Source: Cerina litoralis
GTDB lineage: Bacteria > Bacteroidota > Bacteroidia > Flavobacteriales > Flavobacteriaceae
Assembly: GCA_022008415.1 (NCBI GenBank)
Contig: JAIRBC010000008.1
Location: forward strand, 1 to 64,000
Length of the DNA: 64,000 nucleotides
Direction: 5' to 3'
The notes beneath the pieces are model-generated. The model was not told the origin of the DNA. It saw nothing but the letters and a program-made list of their open reading frames with translations, and did not search any database. Positions 35,164 to 44,075 of this stretch are shown here, piece after piece. Every line of letters begins with the position of its first letter. The stretch's first letter is position 1. The position numbers and the translations under genes are program-made.

Positions 35164-36570
35164 TTATAGGCGGACACCAGTAAGTGCATTGGCCATCCTA
35201 AAGTTAAGTTCCATCAAATAATCCCCCATGCTAGGGCCGTACCAACCCATCAAACGAGCTTCGTAGGTGTCGTAATAGTAATATTTTTGAGGTACTATAT
35301 ACCCTAGATACTGTCCATTGAAGCAGGTAAGCGCCGAATCGTACCCTTGCAGTTCCAGGGCATTCTTTAGGTCGATACCGTATTCCCCGCTCAGTTCGTA
35401 GGGCATGGCGATCCACACAAAATTATTCAATTTAAAGCCCTGAAGATATGGGGATTCCGGTTTTGGTATCAGTAGCCCTCCTGCCATAGGAGACAGACGC
35501 AACCGATCGGTGATATAAAAGGCCTGAAGTTTTGGGATTTCCAATTCCGTTGCCATTGGGGTCAAGGATACGATTGAGTCGTATTTCATTTTTTTGAGCA
35601 GTATTTCTGCGGAATCTGCCAACGTTTCCCCAATATATTTTGCCTTATCAAATTTTTCTCCCTTGCCCATGTTCGATTGGCTTCCAACCGTCCCCGCAAA
35701 AAATAGGGCCAAGTCTACTGCGTTGGTTTCCAGGGATCGCTGGAAATATCCAGGATAATCCCCGCTAAACTTGTCGTTCCAGGTACCAATGGTGGTGGCA
35801 TGCGCAGAAAAAATTCCGATTACGGCCTTTTTACCGCGGTCTTGAACCACAGAGAAAAGGTTTAATTTGTCATTGAGTCTGCCAGTTTCCCCAATAATAC
35901 GATTGCGGACCAAATTGGGGACGCTTATAAAATCTGACGCGAATTTTGCTGGTCGTTTGTCCGCGAGGGCCTCTGTGATAACTTGTGTAAATTTATCACT
36001 GAGCCATTGTACGACTTCGGGTTGGTACTCGCCCCCAAAGCTCTTCCCCACCACTCCCGGAATACAATTTCCTACGCTGGAATGGGTGTGGGTGGCACCA
36101 AAAATAAGTTGTTCCCTAGAAACGCGGTCCTTTACGTTTTCCTTCACTTTGGCCACTACCGATTCTGGCATAAACACCAAGTCGGCACTTATCAGAATGA
36201 GCACTTTTTCCCCGACCTGGAGTGCAATGGCCTTTGCATAAAGGGAATCGTGGACCCCTTTGGCTATTTGTCCATTTCCAAAACCTGCCATTTTGATAGC
36301 AGTGAATTCGCCCTTCCCGGGATTAGCGGAACGATCAACAATTTTTGGGGTGATGTTCACTTTAGAAAACCCGGCGTGTAATACACCATTGGTTTCGGCC
36401 ATGGAGTTCGCCTCGGCATTCATTTTTTCAATGGTTTCCCCGTAATAGGCCGTCTTAAAATAAGGGGTCGTATCGATGGAACTTACAGCAAAAATGCGCA
36501 GCAACAAAAAGAGAATGGCCAAGCTTATAAGCACCTTTATCGATCTCCGCTGCCACTTCTTGGTTTGCAT
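35164..36570 (-). CDS. Membrane-anchored neutral-ceramidase-fold hydrolase
   Basis: This 468-aa protein has an N-terminal anchor (SIKVLISLAILFLLLRIFAV). The extracytoplasmic domain shows the neutral-ceramidase N-terminal fold: LHAGFSKVNITPKIV, GVHDSLYAKAIALQVG, and FGATHTHSSVGN with His161 and His163 as zinc ligands. FSAHATTIGTWNDKFSGDYP then supplies the second His and probably the nucleophile region (Ala/Thr/Thr), and FAGTVGSQSNMG follows. It lies three bases behind a sialidase-fold gene, so the two are translationally close. Unlike the paralogue at 33089 it has no calcium-loop insert. It probably cleaves an amide or ester in a glycolipid- or peptide-like substrate. True ceramidase activity is unproven. 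Confidence 0.82.
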   Translation of the reverse strand: MQTKKWQRRSIKVLISLAILFLLLRIFAVSSIDTTPYFKTAYYGETIEKMNAEANSMAETNGVLHAGFSKVNITPKIVDRSANPGKGEFTAIKMAGFGNGQIAKGVHDSLYAKAIALQVGEKVLILISADLVFMPESVVAKVKENVKDRVSREQLIFGATHTHSSVGNCIPGVVGKSFGGEYQPEVVQWLSDKFTQVITEALADKRPAKFASDFISVPNLVRNRIIGETGRLNDKLNLFSVVQDRGKKAVIGIFSAHATTIGTWNDKFSGDYPGYFQRSLETNAVDLALFFAGTVGSQSNMGKGEKFDKAKYIGETLADSAEILLKKMKYDSIVSLTPMATELEIPKLQAFYITDRLRLSPMAGGLLIPKPESPYLQGFKLNNFVWIAMPYELSGEYGIDLKNALELQGYDSALTCFNGQYLGYIVPQKYYYYDTYEARLMGWYGPSMGDYLMELNFRMANALTGVRL

Positions 36571-36573
36571 CTA

Positions 36574-37653
36574 CTAAAGCTTGTTGGGGTCCAAAACGAT
36601 ATATTTTATTGTTTTTCTATTCCAAGTATAGACAATATGTACCTTGCCGTCTTCCGCTTGAACGACGGTGGGGTACGAATATTCTTCACCGGCCTTATCC
36701 GTCGTCTCCCGCAGGGGTTCTAGATCTAACACTCGGTCCCAATTCTTTCCGTTTGTGGAAAGTCCTACGCTTAGAGGAACCCGATCGCCCCAATTTTCAC
36801 CGGTAGGATTATAGACCAAGAGTTGGCGCCCATCCTTTAAGGTTACCCCGTCTATTCCCGAATTGGGGTTGGGAAGGGCGGTGGGCGTCATTTTACCCCA
36901 CGTTTCCCCGTTGTCGTCGGACCAGTTTTGGGCTACAAAATCGTTTTTGGTACGGCTCAACAGTTGCAATTTTCCATCCCCATAGTTTAGGACAACGGGC
37001 TGTATGGCGCCAATTTCGTTCGGATCGTTTAAGGGTCCGGAACTGGCCCAGGTCTTGGCACTGTCCTTGCTGATTTCCACGTGGATCGTCCATTCCCCGG
37101 ATTTTGTTTCATTGCTCGAAGGGGATAGAATGGCTCCGTTTGCCAGTTGGACGGGTTGATTTTTTATGGGCCCCAAAATTCCGTCTGGAAGCCTTACCGG
37201 TTTGGACCAAGTTTTCCCATCATCTTCCGAGGTTATATAGAGCCCCCACCACTCCTGCGGACTGGGTCCCACCTTGTAGTACAAATAAAGAGGTTGTCCT
37301 TTGGGTTTAAACAATACAGGATTCCAACAAGGGTAGCGCGTGCCGTCTTCCTGGACACCATCGGCTACCTCTACAGGGACAGACCAGTTTCCGTTGGTAT
37401 TGCGGGAAATCCATATGGTCACGTCCTTATTTTTCTCTTTGGTTCCCCCAAACCATGAGGCAACCACCACGCCGTTACTTACTTCTACCGTAGAGGCATG
37501 GCACTCCGGGGTCGGGGCATTATCCAGTTCATATATAAACTCTTGGGTAATCACTGCAGGGTCGTCCAATAAAATTACTTCGGGCAATTTAAACGATTTA
37601 TCCTTACACGAAAAGAATAGTAGTGAAAATAGGAGCAAGGCAGATAATTTCAT
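36574..37653 (-). CDS. Sialidase-fold lipoprotein with four Asp-boxes
   Basis: This 359-aa lipoprotein has a signal (MKLSALLLFSLLFFSC). The mature part is a six-bladed BNR propeller with Asp-box-like repeats SEDDGKTW, SKDSAKTW, SDDNGETW and STNGKNW. It has the segments CHASTVEVSNGVVVASWFGG near the start and GIDGVTLKDGRQLLVYNPTG in the second half. This subgroup of secreted bacterial sialidase-like proteins usually lacks the FRIP motif of GH33 at the N-terminus, and that is the case here (CHAST replaces it), so another exo-glycosidase or a lectin is likely. It follows a BASS transporter (77-bp gap) and precedes a ceramidase-fold gene (3-bp gap). Together they suggest glycolipid degradation (inference). 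Confidence 0.82.
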   Translation of the reverse strand: MKLSALLLFSLLFFSCKDKSFKLPEVILLDDPAVITQEFIYELDNAPTPECHASTVEVSNGVVVASWFGGTKEKNKDVTIWISRNTNGNWSVPVEVADGVQEDGTRYPCWNPVLFKPKGQPLYLYYKVGPSPQEWWGLYITSEDDGKTWSKPVRLPDGILGPIKNQPVQLANGAILSPSSNETKSGEWTIHVEISKDSAKTWASSGPLNDPNEIGAIQPVVLNYGDGKLQLLSRTKNDFVAQNWSDDNGETWGKMTPTALPNPNSGIDGVTLKDGRQLLVYNPTGENWGDRVPLSVGLSTNGKNWDRVLDLEPLRETTDKAGEEYSYPTVVQAEDGKVHIVYTWNRKTIKYIVLDPNKL

Positions 37654-37730
37654 GATTTAATATCTTTATTAGAGGTTATGATTGTTTGTCTTAAAAACGG
37701 ATAAACGGTTAAATAGCCAATAATTACGCC

Positions 37731-38627
37731 CTATCGTTGATCTTGGGCATTATCGGTTTCGACAGTTTTAGAATTTACCCCCAAAGGCTTTTTGGCAAAA
37801 ATAATTAGGGCCGCCGAAACGAACATCAATAAGCCGTAAATGGCCGGCACTATAGAAAACTCGGCATTATTCAACGCAATGGTGGCCAAGGTAATGGCCA
37901 AGGTGGCATTTTGGATCCCGGTTTCAATGGATATACTTATCGCCTGGGGCCTGGTCAATTTAAAAAGTACGGCCAAGCCAAAACCAACCGACATGGTGAT
38001 AACATTCAACAAGATTGCAGGTAATCCGGCCTCGGACATATAACTCATAAAAACATCCTTAATGCTATAAGTGATCCCAACAACAACCAAAACAAAAATG
38101 ATGGCCGATGCAATTTTTACTGGCTTTTCCATACGGGATGCAAACGCTTGAAAAGTCCGTTTCACCCACATCCCCATAGTAACGGGTATCACCACGATTA
38201 CTAAAAGTTGTTTGACCATGGTCAGGGCGTCTACGCTTACGGTCTGACTTTCATTTGAAAATACTTCCAAGGCGAATTGGACGATAATGGGAATGGTGAT
38301 AATGGTCAGCAAACTCGCGACGGCCGTCAAGGTGACCGATAGTGCCAAATCTCCCTTGGCCAAGTAGGTGAGCATGTTTGAGGTGGCACCACCAGGGCAG
38401 GCGGCTAAAAGCATTAGGCCGATTGCCGTGGTAGGGGAGAGGTGCAGGGAAGTGGCCAACGCATAACCGATCAGCGGCAGGAGTATCAGCTGGCAGAACA
38501 AACCGATAAAAATGGCCTTGGGAAAAAGAAACACCCTTTTAAAATCGGCCAATGTCAGGGACAATCCCATGCCAAACATAATGATGATAAGGGAAATGGC
38601 CAATATAATTCCGGAGGTAGAGTCCAT
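37731..38627 (-). CDS. BASS-family sodium symporter
   Basis: This 298-aa integral membrane protein with nine to ten hydrophobic spans belongs to the bile acid:sodium symporter superfamily. Hallmarks are LLAACPGGATSNMLTYLAKGD, part of the sodium site, and SIETGIQNATLAITLA, the crossing-helix motif. The length matches bacterial BASS carriers (about 300 aa). Bacterial members import organic anions such as 2-keto acids, pantoate or steroid acids. It is 77 bp upstream of the sialidase-fold gene and may be first in a three-gene transcript ending with a ceramidase-fold hydrolase, suggesting uptake of an acidic product. The C-terminal tail (about 20 residues) is hydrophilic and cytoplasmic. Confidence 0.9.
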   Translation of the reverse strand: MDSTSGIILAISLIIIMFGMGLSLTLADFKRVFLFPKAIFIGLFCQLILLPLIGYALATSLHLSPTTAIGLMLLAACPGGATSNMLTYLAKGDLALSVTLTAVASLLTIITIPIIVQFALEVFSNESQTVSVDALTMVKQLLVIVVIPVTMGMWVKRTFQAFASRMEKPVKIASAIIFVLVVVGITYSIKDVFMSYMSEAGLPAILLNVITMSVGFGLAVLFKLTRPQAISISIETGIQNATLAITLATIALNNAEFSIVPAIYGLLMFVSAALIIFAKKPLGVNSKTVETDNAQDQR

Positions 38628-38841
38628 ACTACTAACTATTTGAAATACCTACAAATAAACCCAATAAATCAACACGAGGCCAATGCTATTTTATTGGTTA
38701 TACATTAAATATTGTTTTTTCGGGTCAAATAATGTACAACGTATTTTCATCCGAACATTCCCCAATGGATATTTCTCTGTAGTCGGTTCCAAAGGTTTTT
38801 TATTTGACGAATTCTTCAGCGGATGCCGAAGCCGATGATCC

Positions 38842-39867
38842 TCATTTCTGCTTCTCGAATCGTTCCATAATTTCCTTCCAATTGGTAAAAATGATATCCT
38901 CATCCCTAAAAAATTGAATAAGATCGGGATCCGAAAACATTTGGGCCTCCCATGCCCGCTGCTGCCAAGAATTGGTTATGGTCTTCAGGTTTTCCGTAAG
39001 GACCGAAGGGTGGAATATAATTTCCGTAAGTCCGGGAGGAACGGAGTTGACCAAGGCCTTGAATTTCTCAATTTTCCCTTCGTAGGTTTCGGCTTTTGGG
39101 GCACTTGAGAAATAATCGAGCTTAGGAAGGGTATATCCGTCCACCATTTTTACAACCCTGTCATCCAATGGGTAGCCCTGGCGTTTGAACTCCGCCAACA
39201 CCTCAGGTTTGGAGATGTCAATAATATTTGCGGGAATTCCATATTCCTCTGCCACTTTGATGAATACTTTTACGTAACCTGGGTCGGCGTACAAGGTCCC
39301 CATATGGGTGTCCATATGGTCCGGCCTATACCCCCACGTAATGGATTGCTCTATTTGGCTCCTTATTTCTTTTTCTACCTCTTCAGCAGAGGCGTGTTGC
39401 ACCACCTGTGGAACTTCGTGCCACATTTTATGGTCTTCGTCCAACAGACCTGGTACTTCCGCAGCTGGGGTTACCGTACCCCATCTATAGGTCTTCCATT
39501 CGCTTGTAAGGGTGAGATGAAGACCAATATCCATGGCAGGGTGTTCAGCGGCCCAGGTAATGGCTTCCTTTGCATTGGGACAGGGGATCATAACGGCAGC
39601 CGATTGGATAACCCCATCTGTCAGCATTTTTTTGGCGGCAACATTGGCCTCTGGGCACATTCCTATATCATCGGCGTGCAAAATGATTACCTTTTTGCCG
39701 GCCGGCCAACCCAATTTTTCGGCCCATGTGTTTGCAGTGGACTTTGTTGTGGCTTCCACTGCTGCCGTTCCGGATTGGTCGGTTTGCGATTTTTTATCCT
39801 TACATCCGACAAAAAATATAGCGAGGCAAAGAAAAGCCGGTAAAGGATGTATAAGTAGTTTTTTCAT
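38842..39867 (-). CDS. YdjC/ChbG-family deacetylase lipoprotein
   Basis: This 341-aa lipoprotein has a signal (FLCLAIFFVGC, Cys about 22). It belongs to the YdjC/ChbG (HpnK) carbohydrate deacetylase family. Key motifs are IILHADDIGMCPEANVA (metal-binding Asp pair), MDIGLHLTLTSEW (His ligand) and PDHMDTHMGTLYADPG (second His pair). Cytoplasmic ChbG removes an acetyl group from chitobiose phosphate; this copy is exported, as is common in Bacteroidota loci. It stands upstream of the BASS transporter with a 214-bp gap, so co-transcription is possible but not required. It likely N-deacetylates a secreted amino sugar or other amide. The sugar is unknown. Confidence 0.88.
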   Translation of the reverse strand: MKKLLIHPLPAFLCLAIFFVGCKDKKSQTDQSGTAAVEATTKSTANTWAEKLGWPAGKKVIILHADDIGMCPEANVAAKKMLTDGVIQSAAVMIPCPNAKEAITWAAEHPAMDIGLHLTLTSEWKTYRWGTVTPAAEVPGLLDEDHKMWHEVPQVVQHASAEEVEKEIRSQIEQSITWGYRPDHMDTHMGTLYADPGYVKVFIKVAEEYGIPANIIDISKPEVLAEFKRQGYPLDDRVVKMVDGYTLPKLDYFSSAPKAETYEGKIEKFKALVNSVPPGLTEIIFHPSVLTENLKTITNSWQQRAWEAQMFSDPDLIQFFRDEDIIFTNWKEIMERFEKQK

Positions 39868-40101
39868 GATTATAAAATCTATTTAAAATTATCGATGTTT
39901 TTCCAATGAACCTAGAATCAAGAACCAAAAATCAGGTCTTGTCGCTGCCAATTGGCACGGTATTTTTTATTGAGATCAAGCTCGAGATAAACTCATAAAC
40001 TGGTTCATCATTGTTAGAAAAAGTTTGCTATCCCTGGCCTTAGAACTGGGTAAGCGACATGCCACCTCCGTCTTAACTCTTGACTCTTGACTCTTTCTTT
40101 C

Positions 40102-41022
40102 CTATAAATACTTCTTAAACCAACTCAACCCATCCCCGTAGATGATGTCCAAAGGGGCATCTCTGTGTTTGGCGTCGTACCAGATTATTTCTTTGGGTTC
40201 CCCAGCCTTTTTATAAAGCAATTTGCTCATGGTCGGTGGTACAATCTCGTCATTTTTGGCGTTGAGCATTAATAAGGGGCGTGGAGAAATGTCCGTGACA
40301 AAATTAAGTGGTTCTATAATGGACAAGAAATTCTTGGCTTCTCCGGAAAGTGCATCCTGTTTGTAAAGCAAGTTCAACTGTCCGCCCGCCAAGGCAATAA
40401 CAGGAACTTTTACCCGTTGCTCTACCCCACAAAACACGGTGCCGATAATGCCCCCCAAACTTATTCCATAATACCCGATCCGTTTGGAGTCCAATTCTGG
40501 CCGTGTTTCGATAAAATCGACCGCTCTTCGCAGGTCAAAAACGGTCTGACTTACGATATTGCGGGTCCAGTATTTGTCGGGCCCTGTAAGATCAAAATCA
40601 TAGAATTCCTTTTTGCGATCTCCGTGATCGCTAATGTCTAACCGCAGCACGGCAAAGCCGTTTTTTAGTAATAGCCTGTTCCCGTATTCCACATAATCTA
40701 CCGTTTTACGATCCCCCAATCCGTGCATCAAGATTACGATCGGGATCGGTTCCGGTTGGTTTTTGGGAATACTCAGTAGGGCCGTTACGCTCTGGTCGTG
40801 AACGCTGGTATAAGAAACCTCGAACAATTTAAAATCCGTGGTGTCCGTAGCCATTCGAACCGAGTCGTGAAGTGGAATAGCCTTATCATAGCCGTAATAT
40901 TCGGATACGGGAAAACACGTGCTCGTTTCAAAAACGGATTTGAGCAGCAATAGGGCCAGAATAATCAGGGTCCCCACAACCACCGACCAATTGCGAAAAG
41001 ATTTAGAGAACCTCATTTGCAT
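40102..41022 (-). CDS. Membrane-anchored alpha/beta hydrolase
   Basis: This 306-aa protein has an N-terminal anchor (SVVVGTLIILALLLLKSVF) and an alpha/beta hydrolase domain facing the periplasm. The oxyanion region is IVILMHGLGDRK, the nucleophile elbow is GYYGISLGG with the catalytic Ser, and PLLMLNAKNDEIVP and a DAKHRD segment supply Asp and His. It is similar to the acyl esterase and peptidase-S9-like hydrolases in sugar loci. The gene overlaps the PqaA-family gene by 20 bases, and two ATGs (41022 and 41016) are possible. It is the last gene of a three-gene operon. Its role may be to remove acyl groups; the substrate is unknown. Confidence 0.82.
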   Translation of the reverse strand: MQMRFSKSFRNWSVVVGTLIILALLLLKSVFETSTCFPVSEYYGYDKAIPLHDSVRMATDTTDFKLFEVSYTSVHDQSVTALLSIPKNQPEPIPIVILMHGLGDRKTVDYVEYGNRLLLKNGFAVLRLDISDHGDRKKEFYDFDLTGPDKYWTRNIVSQTVFDLRRAVDFIETRPELDSKRIGYYGISLGGIIGTVFCGVEQRVKVPVIALAGGQLNLLYKQDALSGEAKNFLSIIEPLNFVTDISPRPLLMLNAKNDEIVPPTMSKLLYKKAGEPKEIIWYDAKHRDAPLDIIYGDGLSWFKKYL

Positions 41023-42412
41023 CGGTTAAGTACATACGGGTACTTTTAGTATAGGTGCCTCCATTGGGATCCTTGTATTCTAAATCGATGTAAAAGGACT
41101 TGAATCCTTTTTTCGGGAAGGGAATCTTCTCTTTTACCGCGCCTTTTATGGAAGGTTTTAATGGAATGGAATCCCATTTCTCGTCCCTAAAATCGCGATC
41201 TTCGGAATCTGCGGACCACAGATAGGCCGATACGAGCTCCTTGGAATCGGATTCTACGGAAAGTGTGGCCGAAGCTTTATCGGTACTCAGTTGATATTCC
41301 AGATCGGGATATGGCTTTTTCTTTAAGGTATATTCCCAAAAGGCACTTAGGGACTTTAGCGCTTTGGCTCCGCCCGCCAAATCATGTCCGGCATTGGGAG
41401 TGTACATTACAAAGTTATTTCCGGGAATACTATCGATATAGTTTTTTATGGCATCCACCGGCCAGTACTCGTCATTGGTGCCAATAAAAATTAGTTTTGG
41501 CATCGTTAGTTTATCGCGATAGGAATACGGGTCGATCATTTGGGTCAGGGCATTTCCTTCTGGGGTACTGACCGTCTGTGGGATTTCCAATTTGGTATAA
41601 TCTTCAATTTGGACGCTGTATTCGTTCCAGGCAGTCAACTGGTAATCTAGGCTGACCGGCATGTTCAATACGTCGATAACCATGGGCCCAATGGCCTTTA
41701 CCCTTGTATCGTTTGCCCCGGTAAGCCATGTGGTCCAACCCCTTTTCGAGGCTCCCGCAACGGTAAATCCCGTGACGTCTTTCTTTAATGTGTTTTTGGA
41801 AAATTCCTGTATGGCGTCCATTCCCCGGACAGCACTCTTGACCATCGGAAAGAGCAGGGGCCAGGTGAGATCCTTGTCATTTTTATATTGATGTAGCGTA
41901 TATGAGATCAATTGATCCTCCACCAGATCTCCATCGTATAAAGGTTGCATGGGAACTTGCCGTATTATGGCCACAATAGCTTTGTTCTTTTCGGCCATCT
42001 GTGCCATAGGAGCTGTTTCCTTTCCCGTCTTTTCTTTGGTTTTCCAGTTTGGCATTCCATCCTTTACACTGCCACCGGTAATGAAGAGCAGTGCTCCGTC
42101 ATAATCAATTTCAGAGGGCACCATTATGGTCAATTGATGCTTCCAGGTAAAATCCCGCCATTTTTGTGAGGTCAACAAGATGTCATACGCCTTTACCTTT
42201 CCTATTTCAAAAGTATCCTTTATCTCCCATTTGAAGGTGGTATCCTCATTGTTCAAATAGCTCTGGAGAGCCGTTTCTGGCGTTGGTTTGGTCTCCTTTG
42301 ATGGAGCCAATTGGGCCGTGCTTTTTGGACTTTCCCTGCAGGCCGATAATAATAGGATAGGAATCGCAAACGCAATGGCCAATCTTTTGGCCATACTAAT
42401 AATTGTTATCAT
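41003..42412 (-). CDS. PqaA-family (PhoPQ-activated-like) alpha/beta hydrolase lipoprotein
   Basis: This 469-aa protein has a signal with lipobox (LAIAFAIPILLLSAC). It matches the PhoPQ-activated pathogenicity-related (PqaA/AprA) family of alpha/beta hydrolases. Motifs are MVPSEIDYDGALLFITGGSV near the N-terminus, DLTWPLLFPMVKSAVRGMD, and VAGASKRGWTTWLTGANDTRV, which holds the nucleophile Ser. YPAT-type ends are replaced by FIGTNDEYWPVDAIKNY with an Asp for the triad. The ATG at 42412 is chosen because it starts 4 bp after the previous stop; an ATG at 42394 also keeps the signal. It lies between a ceramidase-fold gene and an alpha/beta hydrolase in one operon. In Salmonella PqaA links to polymyxin tolerance; here the operon suggests lipid or glycan ester hydrolysis. 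Confidence 0.88.
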   Translation of the reverse strand: MITIISMAKRLAIAFAIPILLLSACRESPKSTAQLAPSKETKPTPETALQSYLNNEDTTFKWEIKDTFEIGKVKAYDILLTSQKWRDFTWKHQLTIMVPSEIDYDGALLFITGGSVKDGMPNWKTKEKTGKETAPMAQMAEKNKAIVAIIRQVPMQPLYDGDLVEDQLISYTLHQYKNDKDLTWPLLFPMVKSAVRGMDAIQEFSKNTLKKDVTGFTVAGASKRGWTTWLTGANDTRVKAIGPMVIDVLNMPVSLDYQLTAWNEYSVQIEDYTKLEIPQTVSTPEGNALTQMIDPYSYRDKLTMPKLIFIGTNDEYWPVDAIKNYIDSIPGNNFVMYTPNAGHDLAGGAKALKSLSAFWEYTLKKKPYPDLEYQLSTDKASATLSVESDSKELVSAYLWSADSEDRDFRDEKWDSIPLKPSIKGAVKEKIPFPKKGFKSFYIDLEYKDPNGGTYTKSTRMYLTDANEVL

Positions 42413-42416
42413 ATGT

Positions 42417-43715
42417 TTATTTGATTTTTTGTGGATTAGGACTTTTTTCAATTAAATCGAGGGCATCTGAAATCAGTATCTCGCCGGTCATCTCTCCCAG
42501 GCTGGTCTTAGTGATATATTTGTACCTGTCAAAACTATTAAAATCGACCTTGGTCAGGATATAGCCAAACGCGTCGTTGGTAAGCCCGAAAAGAAACGGG
42601 GTGTCCGTGTTCATTTTGCGTTTGAGGTAGTATCCTATGTTGGGCAAGGCTTCCCCTGGGATTGTCAGTACCTGCGCGGTCCCGATATTCAAAAGGTTCA
42701 TTGTAGTACTCGCGATACTGTCGTTGCCCGTTCCCATAGAAAGGGGCGAATTCTTTAAAATATAGCGCATCATTGGCGAATCTATTGGAAATTCTACCTT
42801 TTTAGAAGTGCAGTAGAGGGAAGCGTTGTGCTGCGGGACTGCATTGGCCACAATCCGTAGCGCCTCGTCGGCCAATAGATCCCCGATCCTTATACATTCT
42901 TGCCAATCGTTGGCTTCCTTCCCGTTTTCCAATCGGTTATCGGCGGTCACCATTCCACCTTGTGCCCCGTTCATAAAGATAGACATGCCCCCTGTTTTTT
43001 GTTCGATCCTGTCGTTCAGGGGCCCTACAAGATCCGGACTTAGAATCCCCTGTTTGTTGCCAATAACTTCGGGGTGTATGGCATAGTTTACCAAGGTGGC
43101 AATAGGTTCCCCTTTCTTCTTGCCAGTTGTGGCAATGGCTTGTAGGACACTGCAGCGGGGATCGTATAGCTGGGGCGCGTAATAATTATAGGATATCTTT
43201 CCTTCCGCCTTGCCCATGGCGATTTTTAAATCGGCAGGCTGTAGATTTTTCAGGGCTTCTTTAATGGCATCGGCAATTTGTACGGTACACCAGTCCAAAT
43301 ATTTCAGGTCCGCTCCGACATTTCCGTTCTCATCGGGAAATGCATAAGCATCCGGGGCGCTATGGGTATGCGTTGCACCTATTACTATGTTCTCAGGCGG
43401 GATTTCACTAACAAGTTTTCTAGTCCTATCCCCAAGGGCGGCGGGCCATCCCAGATTGTCTATGCCCACGATCGCTATTTTTATATTTCCCTTGGCGATA
43501 ACCATTACGCGGGCGTAGAGGTCTCCCTTTTTAATTGTGGCCGGCCTGGGTATCCCGACACCTCCGGACACTGCAAGTAACGGGTCGGGGGTCAATTTGC
43601 GTTTGGCACTACCGACCATTAATTCTTGTGCCGAACCATAGGACAAAAACAAAAGGCCAAGACAAAACACCAAAAATTTGTTTTTTGGCGCTGACCGTAT
43701 GACATTGTTCTTCAT
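42417..43715 (-). CDS. Exported neutral-ceramidase-fold hydrolase
   Basis: This 432-aa protein has a signal peptide (FLVFCLGLLFLSYGSAQ) and, unlike the other two family members here, no membrane anchor. The fold is set by LMVGSAKRKLTPDPL, ARVMVIAKGNIKIAIVGIDN, VIGATHTHSAPDAY (His116, His118), a second His in LVNYAIHPEVIG, and FMNGAQGGMVTADNR. It is the first gene of an operon with PqaA-family and alpha/beta hydrolase genes, with a 4-bp gap. Small members of this family are common in Bacteroidota and planctomycete catabolic islands and are not known to hydrolyse ceramide. An N-acyl or ester bond in a secreted conjugate is plausible. Confidence 0.82.
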   Translation of the reverse strand: MKNNVIRSAPKNKFLVFCLGLLFLSYGSAQELMVGSAKRKLTPDPLLAVSGGVGIPRPATIKKGDLYARVMVIAKGNIKIAIVGIDNLGWPAALGDRTRKLVSEIPPENIVIGATHTHSAPDAYAFPDENGNVGADLKYLDWCTVQIADAIKEALKNLQPADLKIAMGKAEGKISYNYYAPQLYDPRCSVLQAIATTGKKKGEPIATLVNYAIHPEVIGNKQGILSPDLVGPLNDRIEQKTGGMSIFMNGAQGGMVTADNRLENGKEANDWQECIRIGDLLADEALRIVANAVPQHNASLYCTSKKVEFPIDSPMMRYILKNSPLSMGTGNDSIASTTMNLLNIGTAQVLTIPGEALPNIGYYLKRKMNTDTPFLFGLTNDAFGYILTKVDFNSFDRYKYITKTSLGEMTGEILISDALDLIEKSPNPQKIK

Positions 43716-44075
43716 TTTAAATGTTAATAAAAAGTTATTGTTAATCTATTTCCTACATATTAAGAATATTGCCTCAAAAAGTAAAATTAAAACTAATAAA
43801 TTAAATACAAGGGCAATATGCTATTGGTTTATGATAAAATACATGATATAGATTGAACGGATTAGTATTAGATTTGGTAAAGTGTAAAATAATTTAACAT
43901 ATCTATAACGTTCAATGTTTAAGGTATGCCAAAATACCGCCCCTTTTTTAAAGGGGTTGGGTTTAAGTTGGAAAACTCCTAAGACAGCGGTTGTTTTTTA
44001 AATAGGTCTATGCTATTGTTGTGTTGCTTTTAGATTTTGGCTAAACCTAATTCTAGTCATTAAAATGAATTACTT
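43716..44075. other. Divergent regulatory region before the Sus locus
   Basis: These 360 A/T-rich bases separate the minus-strand ceramidase-fold operon and the PKD/SusC/SusD operon. TAGATTTG at 43869-43876 fits the TAnnTTTG -7 consensus on the plus strand but lies 199 bp before the ATG and lacks a clear -33 element. CCCCTTTTTTAAAGGGG at about 43941-43957 is a perfect palindrome and a possible terminator or operator. Confidence 0.5.

Noticed and set aside
33089..43715. Firm annotation of ceramidases
   Set aside because: The three proteins are 430-520 aa, lack the C-terminal domain of characterised ceramidases, and only share the N-terminal fold and zinc motif.
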